Shown in pieces: positions 55,660-64,000 of a stretch of 64,000 nucleotides of DNA. How positions within the stretch are numbered: position 1 is the stretch's first letter; each line of letters begins with the position of its first letter. Made by a program: the position numbers and the translations under genes. Location of the stretch: positions 2,182,001-2,246,000 of the forward strand of contig WOAB01000878.1 of assembly GCA_027886185.1 (NCBI GenBank), written 5' to 3'. Source of the DNA: Rheum nobile. Lineage: Eukaryota > Streptophyta > Magnoliopsida > Caryophyllales > Polygonaceae. The notes under the pieces were generated by a model that was not told the DNA's origin, did no database searches, and saw only the letters and a program-made list of their open reading frames with translations.

Positions 55660-56040
55660 TTGAGTAATGGTGCCCCTGTTCGTGGCCAGAGAAGTATTAG
55701 ATGGGAGAAGCCGGAGGTTGGCTGGGTTAAGGTGAATACTGATGGAGCAGTTAATGGTGATGGTCTCGCGTCTTCTGCGGGTGTTGTGCACAACTCGGAT
55801 GGTTATTGGGTGTGTGGTTTTGTTCATCATATTAGCCTATGTTATGTGCCGATGGCGGGATTGTGGGGTATTCTTCAGGGCCTTAGGGTTGCTTGGAATC
55901 GGGGTTTCAGGCAAGTTATTGTGGAATCCAATTCGCAGTTGGCCATCCAGCTCCTTCGTAAGAATCTCGCTCGGTATCATCCTCTTTCTAGCCTGATTGA
56001 TCAGTGCCAAGGCTTCATTCGTAGAGACTGGAATGTGTAG
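55660..56040 (+). pseudogene. LINE RNase H domain with altered catalytic residues
   Basis: RVT_3-type RNase H: GWVKVNTDGAVNGDGLAS keeps the first Asp, but AGLWGILQGL has Gly in place of the usual catalytic Glu (AELWG) and VESNSQLAI has Asn in place of the second Asp (VESDS). A TAG at 56038-56040 interrupts before the terminal HIYRESN block, which continues in frame to about 56205. Not functional. Confidence 0.8.
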
Positions 56041-56275
56041 TTTTGTCATATTTATAGGGAGTCAAATTTTGTTATTGACCGTCTAACTACTTATGTTTAT
56101 TCGTTTCCTCTAGGTTTTCATGTATTAGATGATTTTCCTGCTTGTGTTTCTTTTATGTTTTTTGATGATGGTAGGGGTCGGGCTATCCCCTGTTTGATTA
56201 CTACTTAGCCCTTTTTTTATCTATTAATAAAATTGCGAAGAGTGCCACCTCTTCTTCTGACAAAAAATAAAATAT

Positions 56276-58834
56276 TAATAAATTATGTATAACCTAGAGT
56301 GAATCTCATATATTTTATAACTTATTTTTTTGTGTTTGATAGTGAATCTCGACTTTATATTAAGAAATAAACATAAATTCGATTAATATTATATCACTCT
56401 CTAATTATCATGTCACGCCTACAGTTTAGAGTTAGCTACTTGAATAATGTCAAAAATATTTGACATTTTTTGTTATCTTATAAGCGCTAAACGTACTTCA
56501 AACACTCATATACATTTTTGTTATCGTATCGTTCAAAAATGCTTCTATTTGATATATCAATAGTTAGAAAAAAAAGTTATTCACTTCAAATACGCATGTA
56601 CATTTAAATAAAAATGTATGTATTTGAAAAATAATTCAGATCTAGTATAAAATTTCAGGGAAAAAATTACACACTTTTTATCTCAATATGTAAATAGTTT
56701 ATATTCCGTAGGAAACAACCGTTCTTACGAGCTTCATTAAAAAAAGATAAGTTCTAGTGCATATATTATTATATTGTGAGAAAGGGAAGTGCCTTGACAA
56801 ACATTTTACGTGTTGGAAGATGCTCCCATATGAAATCCATAAAGACGGAGCCAAATAATTCGTTGATATATATGACGTATTTGTCATGGTTTGCTAATTA
56901 AACGCCCAATTCAAATTCAATTGGATTCAGTTATTGACATGATTCACACTTGATCCGCTTAATATTTAACAATGACTATATCAATAAAAAAGTGAAGGAA
57001 GCTAGAATTAGAAGTTGAATTCAAATTAGTGGGTGGGTCACCCCAAAGCACGAAGGAGTTCATCTGCCATGCCAGTTTATCTAATTCGTCTGGTAATTCT
57101 GATTAACGCTCATTCAAAAAAACAATAACGGTAAATCAAATTATTCTACTAATTACTCCTTTTTTTCTTGATCAAAGGGGTGTGATAAGTTGATAACATG
57201 CAATGCGAGTAATCAATTAAGCTAAATGAGAGTATAGGGTATTAATCAATTAGGCTAGTTAATAGAGATTGATGAATGGCCAAAAGTGAAAAACAGTGGG
57301 ATAAGGGCCCACCCATGGTTGGTGGAGTAGGATATGGGGGCGCATGCACATCCAATATCTCATGTTATTCGTCTCACCTAAATCCAGTTGGGCAACCCAA
57401 TCAAACCTACCTTTGATTTTATTATCATTAACTAATATATACTCCGTACTAGTACTAGTATTAATATTAATTTTAAGATAATTTTAGTTGCAATTTGGTG
57501 GTTATAGTAAGTTCATGGTCTTTAATTACTCCATGGTATACTCTCTTAAGTCGTAAGTACTCCCTTCATTTGAATAAGATTATCATAGAAGTCATAACTT
57601 TTTGTCATTTTAGCAATTTAAGTAATAAAATTGTCGGTGAGTTATAAAGTTTGTTATTAAAAATTGCACTTTTTAATTTTTTCCATGTAAATTCTCTTTG
57701 TTGATTGGGTAAAAACAAGGTGAATTATTAATTAATTTTAAATTTAAAAAAATGTTTGTAGAACTGTAGCATAATGATTATATTTTTTAATAGTGGTGTC
57801 AAAGTCTAAAATCATACATCATATTTAGGGACTTTGATACATTTACACATAGTATATACTTGTGTAAGATTTTATCCAATTAAATTTATGCATGTGATAC
57901 TTTATATTATAAAATTATTTCATATCAAAAGTACTACTGTACTTTTTAGTCAATTTAGTGAACTCCTCTACTACCACATTTTAATAACTCCTCTCTCTCA
58001 CCATCTTGGAACTCATACTCATATTTCTCCTTATATTTGTAACTCATGAATGTCAAACCCCTCATCTTCCTTCTGTGCAGTTCACCATCATTCTTTGTAA
58101 TGCCGACCAAGGCATCCCCTCCGCACTGCCAACCAAGGCCTCATGTTGCCAACAAGGTGTCTCCCTCCGCGCCGCTGACCAAGACGTCTCCCTCCACCAC
58201 CAATCAAATAGAAGAAGGGGAAAATAAATAAATAAAAATATCAGGTCTTGTGGATGAAGAAGATAAAGAAATATTATATGAAAAGAAGAAAAAATCTAGA
58301 TATAGATGAAAGAAGATAGGAAGATGAAATTAAATAAAGAATAAAACTTATCTTATTTTATTGTACTTATTATTACAATTTCCAACAAGTTGCAGGGAAA
58401 AAATTATGCATCTATCCTTTTTGTTATAAGATAAGATACTAATTCACCATACATATCAATGTATAGTAAATCGAGGGGCCGAAAATGGCAATTGGACAAA
58501 CTAGCGGGAAGAAAAAAAATCAAAAACTTAAAAACAAGTAGGAAAATGCATCAAAGTATCATTGAAAAGCCAAATCGAGCTAGGGAGAATAGCATGGTGA
58601 GTACAACACAACAGAAGCGCCACCGGAAAGCATGAAATGCAAATTGGACCATTTTGACGTTACCTCCACCTAAATGAAGGATCTTCAGGAGCATCAGCAC
58701 GATCACACTCGGAATAACTCGGTCTAAACCTTAAATTAGCTCAACAAATGTAACTAAGTATCAACACACCTGCTTGAAACCATACCATGCTCAAGACTAG
58801 AGTAGACATTTGTTAATCTTGGTACATATAATTC
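56276..58834. other. Long gene-free DNA
   Basis: AT-rich. A Stowaway-like start (TACTCCCTTCATTTGAATAA) lies at 57559 without a clear partner. Around 58480-58740 is a segment sharing TGAAGGATCTTCAGGAGC with the LINE tail at 25783, probably another old LINE remnant. The frames at 57834-58231 do not resemble proteins. Confidence 0.5.
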
Positions 58835-59009
58835 TTAGAGCACCCCTTATGGGGGGGGGCTTAAAGAGGGGCTTAAATGGAGGCTTTTTGAGTTTAAGCC
58901 TCTATTTAAGCCCCAACCCAAAAATGGTTATTTAATGGGGGGCTTTTTGTTTCAATTTATATTTACAATTATGTCATTATATTAAATTATCAAAATAATC
59001 TTTTTAACA

Positions 59010-59270
59010 AGGGAGACCGCGACCACGGCCTCTCAACCGCGCCCGCGGCCAAGCACAAAGGAGACCGCGACCGCGGCCTCTCAACTGCGCCCGCGGCCAA
59101 AGGTGAGGAAGGCCTCGCTGCTGCGCCCGCGGCCGAGCACAAGGGAGACCGCGACCGCGGCCTCTCAACCGCGCCCGCGGCCAAAGGCGATGAAGGCCTC
59201 GCTGCTGCGCCCGCGGCCGAGCACAATGGAGACCGCGACCGCGGCCTCTCAACCGCGACCGCGGCCATAA
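59010..59270. repeat. GC-rich 84-bp tandem repeat in the Harbinger element
   Basis: About two and a half copies of an 84-bp unit built of CCGCGACCGCGG and GCGCCCGCGGCC. It lies beyond the 3' end of the transposase gene and contrasts sharply with the AT-rich surroundings. Confidence 0.8.
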
Positions 59271-59654
59271 CTCTGTCCACGCCCACATTAGGAGAATTGT
59301 CATATCTTTTGATCCAGAGATCCATTTACTTCCATCTTTTGAGGAAAGGAACTAGACTTCCAGATCTAACACTGGGAGTTGAAATCATCCAATTCCGAGT
59401 CCAGACGAAAGAGAACGAGCCAGTTGATCCAGAGATCCATTTGCTTCCATCTTTCATATATATGTTTGTCGTTGATTTCATATATATTACAAACAACAAT
59501 GCATAGCTCAAGCAACAACGATTGATACATAAATTGAAGAAAAAAACATTACAATGAAACAACATAAACTCAAGCAAATTATCGAATTTCACGAAAAAAC
59601 ATCATTAGACAATGCATAGCTCAATTTTTAAAAACACAAAACACGGGAAAGACT

Positions 59655-61013
59655 TTAATCTTCTCCAAATCGTTGCCAAATGTGTTCCTTCAAATCTTCC
59701 TTAAGTTGGCGGTGTGCATTTGAATTCCAAAGTTGAGCCCTCGTGTTGTTCAGGAAGTTGCTCATACTCGCCGGTCTATTGGTGGAGTATGTCCAATCCG
59801 GATTATTCATCGATGTAGGCTTTCCACTTACTCCTTCGCCAAACTCTGGGTTTTCATATCCATGATGACTATAAGAATCTCGTTCATCTTCTATGATCAT
59901 ATTATGTAGAATGATGCAAACCCTCATTATCTTTCCAATCTTCACAAAATCCAAAGAGAGTGCCAGGTTACGGATTATTGCAAATCGATATTGCAACACT
60001 CCAAATGTCCGTTCCACATCTTTGCGAACAACTTCTTGATGTTGGGCAAACAACTTGGCTTTAGGGCCTTGAGGAAGCCGTATTGATTGGACAAATGTCG
60101 CCCATGGCGGATAGATGCCATCCGTGAGATAATATCCCATGTTGTATTCATGTCCATTAATTGTGAAATTTACGTTTGGAGCTCTACCTTCCAAAACGTC
60201 ATCAAAAACAGGAGATTGATCAAGAACATTAATATCATTACACGTACCTGGTACCCCAAAAAATACATGCCAGAACCACAAGTCGTATGATACAACAACC
60301 TCCAAAATGATTGTTGGATGGCCATGTCCACGGGCATATTGACCTTTCCACGCAGTTGGACAATTTTTCCACCTCCAATGCATACAATCGATGCTATCCA
60401 ACATCCCAGGAAATCCACGAGACTCCCCCACACTTAGTAGGCGTTGTGTGTCCGCTGCGGTCGGACGCCTAAGATACTCATCACCAAAGAAGGTAATGAT
60501 TCCCTGGACAAAATGCTCCAAGCTTTTCCTTGCGGTTTCTTCAGAAAGACAAAGATACTCATCACAAGCATCAGCAGCAGTTCCATAAGCCAACATTTTA
60601 ATGGTACTAGTACATTTTTGTAATGCAGATATGCCAAGCCTACCCACTGCATTTGGCCTTTGTTAAAAGAACTCCATACCATTCTCCAATCTGTTCACAA
60701 TACGCAAGAAAAGTTCCTTGCACATTCTGAACCTACGTCGGAAGATATGATCTGGATAAGTTGGCTCGTCGGATAAATAATCTTTGTAAAGTTGATCAAA
60801 GCCTTGTTCCCTTCCTCTATCTCTGAATTTTCGACGAGATCCCCTACGTGAACTTTCTGCTTGTGCTTTGTATTTGCGTTGTAGAGCGCATTCTTGAACT
60901 TCATTAGTGGCTTGGATAGCTTCTTGTAAAAGTCTTTGGTACTCACCATCTTCAGAGCTATCAGTAGAAAGGAGATGATTTGAGTTTGAGGAGTTTGAAG
61001 ATGAATTAGACAT
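59655..61013 (-). pseudogene. Harbinger DDE transposase, one nonsense codon
   Basis: Two pieces in the same frame (61013-60663, 116 codons; then 60662-59655) separated only by TAA at 60663-60665, inside the conserved EFFxQRPNAVGRLG stretch. The N-terminal part reads FRRRFRMCKELFLRIVNRLE. The core has the DDE_Tnp_4 motifs GMLDSIDCMHWRWKNCP (first Asp), GTCNDINVLDQSPVF (second Asp) and DVERTFGVLQYRF (Glu). The end reads LKEHIWQRFGED. About 447 codons in all, full length for the plant family. The transposase cuts and inserts PIF/Harbinger DNA together with the Myb-like protein. A single base change would explain the break, so the element was active recently or a relative still is. Confidence 0.88.
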
Positions 61014-61373
61014 TTTTAGAGATTGAAGATTTTGAATGAATTTGATGAGTGAATAGATCCTTGTTTATCCTCATTTATGTAGATATGTAAAATGCTATCA
61101 ATGGCTTGCAGAAACAATCAATGGTAAGATATCTTGCAGAAGCAATCAATGGCTTCACATGCTTTTGTCTGAAAAGTGGCCCATCCCAACCACTAGAAAC
61201 AGTAACGAAATGACTTCCCATGCTTTTGTCTGAAACTTTGACCCATGCCAACTTGTAGAATCATCATTATTATGATATCTTGCAGAAGCAATCAATTAAG
61301 TACTTGTTATTGCGTCCTGATGAAAGACTCAAAAGAAGCTACAAGACTGAAACATTCAAGATGGAAACATGCA

Positions 61374-62474
61374 TTACAATATAGTAGGCGTTGCATTACA
61401 AGATTGAAACATGTCCCACTTCTGCTTGTAAACCGCCCTCTTTTCCCGCTCGATCTCCATATCCATCTCCATCTCCTTTTGTTCCATCTCCATCTCCTTG
61501 TTCTTCACCGCAGCAAAGTGAGCTTGTTTCTCCCTCTTGCTTGCCACCTTTGCCATTTCCAATTCACGCGCTCTACTTAACATGAGGTCTTTTTGTCTTT
61601 GCATCTCATTAGCAAGCTCATCCTCTTCATCAATGTTTGCATATGCCACTTTTTCCCCCTTTCTTTTACATGCCTTGATACCCTCTGGACGCTCCATAGT
61701 ATGGCCACTGAAAGCACTTGTCGGGGTATTTGCATTTGAAGTATCACCTTCCACATCAGAAATCGATCTTTTGGAGCTTGCACTTCCAGAACTTGGATTG
61801 TTCTGGTTCACCTTGTTCAAATAATATTGACTCCATTTGGGCTCGTTACAAAGAGCTTTCCATGCATGCATATCAGGAAAACTCTTCCCTACATCTTCTA
61901 AATAAGCTGAATAAGCCTTAGCAACAACATCGTCCTCTGACTCCCCATTGTCTTTCTTTCTACTAGCCTCTGCATAAAAACCATTAAACTTAGTTACACT
62001 TTTACACATTACTTGCCATCTATTCTTACAACTTTTCGCGTCTCGCTCTTGGTGGCCTGGTTCTCTATAAGTGTTCCAGTACTTTGTAACTCGCTTCCAG
62101 AATGAGGTTGAAGTTTGGTTTGTGTTTGTTATTGCATCCTTACTGGTGTTGACGTACCCACTGATGAGGATCAAATCTTCAGCCTCCCCCCATGAGCATC
62201 TTCTGGGTTTAGTGGAGTCACCTGCAACACGACCACGTCCACGGCCACGACCGACATCAAGATCTCCAGGTTGTGTGCTGAAGATTGGGACCTCCATGGA
62301 TTGAGATTCACTCCCAGTTGTGGCTTCAACAACTGAATTTTGAGACATGATATCCGCATAATATTGCAAATTATAAGGATCATACAGATCTAGGGATAAA
62401 TCTTGAAAGTTATTTGGATAGTTACCATGGTTTTGATTCATGGTGAATGTGATATTTGGAAAGAGAGATCTCAT
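61374..62474 (-). CDS. Harbinger ORF1, Myb/trihelix-like DNA-binding protein
   Basis: Intact 366-codon ORF. The second Met (MNQNHGNYPNNFQD) is the more usual start. It has a Gly-Arg patch (VGRGRGRGR), a trihelix/Myb-like domain at about residues 90-200 (CSWGEAEDLILISGYVNTSK, SFWKRVTKYWNTY, SCKNRWQVMCKSVTKFNGFY), a linker, then a C-terminal NAM-associated region with a long charged helix (KNKEMEMEQKEMEMDMEIER). In PIF/Harbinger elements this partner protein brings the transposase to the element ends and to the nucleus. It lies upstream of the transposase in the same orientation with about 360 bp between them. Confidence 0.87.
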   Translation of the reverse strand: MRSLFPNITFTMNQNHGNYPNNFQDLSLDLYDPYNLQYYADIMSQNSVVEATTGSESQSMEVPIFSTQPGDLDVGRGRGRGRVAGDSTKPRRCSWGEAEDLILISGYVNTSKDAITNTNQTSTSFWKRVTKYWNTYREPGHQERDAKSCKNRWQVMCKSVTKFNGFYAEASRKKDNGESEDDVVAKAYSAYLEDVGKSFPDMHAWKALCNEPKWSQYYLNKVNQNNPSSGSASSKRSISDVEGDTSNANTPTSAFSGHTMERPEGIKACKRKGEKVAYANIDEEDELANEMQRQKDLMLSRARELEMAKVASKREKQAHFAAVKNKEMEMEQKEMEMDMEIEREKRAVYKQKWDMFQSCNATPTIL

Positions 62475-62936
62475 ATTTTGAGAAAAAGTAGGAATGAGTG
62501 GTTAATGTGTGAGTTTTGCAATGACTATTACATCTTATTTATAGGCAAATAAAAATTATTTTTTATTTATAACTATCCTAAATTATATAATAAATAATTT
62601 TAGTTATAACTATCCTAAATTCATACATAAAATATATAACTACCCTAAATACATACATTAAATATATAACTACCCTAAATTCATACATAAAATATATATA
62701 AAAAAATCCACTATGTAATTTTAATGTAACAAAATGAAATTAGTTGATATTTATATTTTAAACCACCATAGATAATATAAAAATGATTTATTTCAATTAA
62801 TGATATACAATATACAATAAAAAAAATTAAAATATATTCAAAATGGGTGTCTATAGATAGAGAAAAATGAAACTAGAATTATGGTATTATTTTTTATGTC
62901 TATATTTTCAGATATTACATTTTTTTTAAAAAAAAA
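62475..62936. other. AT-rich upstream region of the Harbinger ORF1
   Basis: Promoter-side region with three related units of CTACCCTAAAT and ACATAAAATATATA (62580-62700). Otherwise no feature. Confidence 0.5.
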
Positions 62937-62937
62937 G

Positions 62938-63103
62938 CGGACGGCCAGGAAAAAATCATGGCCGTCCGATGGAGCGCCACGTGTCGCTCATCGAACGAGC
63001 GACGCTGCTCCAATAGCGGAGCGACGCATGGCGCTCTCTTTAGTAAGCAGTCGTTTGGCTGCTTACTAAAGACGCATCGTTTTGGTCTTTTTGGACCAAA
63101 ACG
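62938..63103. repeat. Chain of short perfect hairpins
   Basis: Consecutive inverted repeats: 62938-62947/62959-62968 (CGGACGGCCA), 62983-62989/62997-63003 (GTCGCTC), a GCTCC/GGAGC pair at about 63007-63021, 63038-63050/63059-63071 (CTTTAGTAAGCAG) and 63078-63087/63094-63103 (CGTTTTGGTC). It is GC-richer than the surrounding element. Confidence 0.85.
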
Positions 63104-63308
63104 CTGCGTTTCGTTTGACTGGGGCCAAATTTTTTTTAGCCCCAACCAAACAGGGTTTAAAGTTACTATTCTTTAAACCCGATCGATTGAGGCTTAAAAT
63201 TTGTGCTTTATTTGAGCCCGGTCATGGGGCTTAAATGAGAGTATGGAATATTTTATTAAAATAAAATTCATAAGCCTCTCATTTAAGCTCTTATAAGGAT
63301 TGCTCTTA

Positions 63309-64000
63309 TATGCATGTGTCTTTTTATTTTAGGCAAAGTGTAAGATATTCTATTTACACTCTATGTAAACGTACATTTATCTAATTTTTGGCAAACAAGG
63401 AGAGTAACAATTTATAGTAAATGGGTTGACCTGATGAGCAGTAAAAAGTCAGCGGTAAGTGAATTACATTCACACTTGGAACTTGAAAGGCCAATACTAA
63501 ATTTATTTAGGGATGGAAGAGGTTTAACGAGCCTCGCGGGGACCAATGCAATGAGCAATTATAGTAAATTTTTTGATGATGAATTTAATGCGTTACTTTG
63601 CCGACCCACGCCCCTCGCTTGTACCTTTGTAAGAAGCCTGTTTTTAATTCTATATATATTTCACCGCCCCCCAACTTTACTGTACAGAGTGGAGTATTAT
63701 TTTGGTGATTAGCTAAATTTGTTGATTAAGACCATTAATTCGAACCCACAAGGGCAAGAACAAGGGTGGAGCTTATAAAAGTTAGAAGAAACTGATTAAA
63801 TAGAGACCATACGATACCGCCCACTATTTGATCCCACCCACGCTGCAACCTGCAAGAGATGGAGATGGAGATGGATGAATAAAAGGAGAAATTGCCACTT
63901 TTGTGATAAGCACAGAAATGCCAAAATTTAATATCTCCATCTCTTATGCTATTATCCGGCCTTTTAATTCCTTTCAAGAACAAGCACAACAAGGAAAGTA
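63309..64000. other. Right-edge intergenic DNA
   Basis: No gene recognised. The frame at 63434-63712 (LERPILNLFRDGRGLTSLAG) has no family resemblance I can name, and a GATGGAGATGGAGATGGATG microsatellite-like tract lies at 63858-63877. Confidence 0.45.

Larger units (their letters stand above)
54875..56275 (+). mobile_element. L1-type LINE, 5'-truncated
   Basis: Starts inside the reverse-transcriptase C-terminal part (RFWSDAWLMNECL at about 54886), continues through a zinc-binding RT domain and RNase H, and ends with TAATAAAATTGCGAAGAG and a short A-rich tail (56262-56275). There is no 5' half. It lies outside and just right of the GTGCAT-rich element. Confidence 0.75.
58838..63305 (-). mobile_element. 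PIF/Harbinger transposon
   Basis: 4468 bp with inverted ends GAGCACCCCTTAT / ATAAGGATTGCTC and the 3-bp duplication TTA (58835-58837, 63306-63308). Subterminal zones at both ends repeat GGCTTAAA-type motifs. It encodes the two proteins typical of the superfamily, both on the minus strand: a Myb/trihelix-like ORF (62474-61374) and a DDE transposase (61013-59655). Confidence 0.92.

Noticed and set aside
59004..59325. Two overlapping Arg/Ala/Pro-rich ORFs
   Set aside because: They simply translate the 84-bp GC-rich tandem repeat in two frames.

Overview
The window is nuclear DNA of a flowering plant, most likely a eudicot. It has GT-AG introns, plant-specific gene families and a very high density of nested transposons. 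I cannot name the species. Only two ordinary host genes are visible. At the left edge (87-293) is the last coding exon of an NRAMP metal transporter. At 38468-41209 is a complete five-exon Pumilio/PUF RNA-binding protein gene of 586 codons, with a TATA box at 38342.

Nearly everything else is mobile DNA, and many elements can be bounded to the base by their termini and target-site duplications (TSDs). From left to right: a small non-autonomous LTR retrotransposon 'A' (1353-12498, TSD CTTAA) lies on the minus strand, encodes one coiled-coil ORF, and has its second LTR split by an 8.5-kb scrambled Ty3/Gypsy-type LTR complex 'B' (3202-11729, TSD GATAG). B holds a decayed gag-protease, no reverse transcriptase, at least six LTR pieces in both orientations and a 279-bp hAT-like insert with an empty-site twin. 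Next come a hAT-like element (12570-13024) and a long-TIR MULE-like element (13235-19229, 9-bp TSD) that was itself hit by a CACTA transposon (13527-18708, TSD AGA) with an almost intact tnp2-type transposase. Another hAT-like MITE lies at 19627-20262 and a Stowaway-like MITE at 21329-21592. A second CACTA (24839-29797, TSD AAA) carries a transposase remnant and a captured three-exon fragment of the host translation factor gene DENR.

The stretch 32121-37175 holds a perfect-looking 1.33-kb tandem duplication of a CACTA end plus one arm of a long-TIR element. Beyond the Pumilio gene there are three hAT-like elements nested inside each other (42156-43721). Then comes a complete MULE (44867-51158, 9-bp TSD ATAAATAAC) with a four-exon transposase fused to a truncated OTU protease domain and a convergent plant-mobile-domain (PMD) gene. 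Next are a GTGCAT-rich inverted-repeat element (about 51850-54660) containing a hAT relic (53083-54296, TSD TATGCACA), a 5'-truncated LINE (about 54875-56275), and a PIF/Harbinger element (58838-63305, TSD TTA) with an intact Myb-like ORF and a transposase broken by a single stop codon.

The features do not form one pathway: the window is an accretion zone between two host genes. The items most worth following up are the DENR capture, the MULE that pairs an OTU-fused transposase with a PMD gene, the unknown ORF of LTR element A, the inverted/chimeric LTRs of B, and the chain of hairpins inside the Harbinger element.
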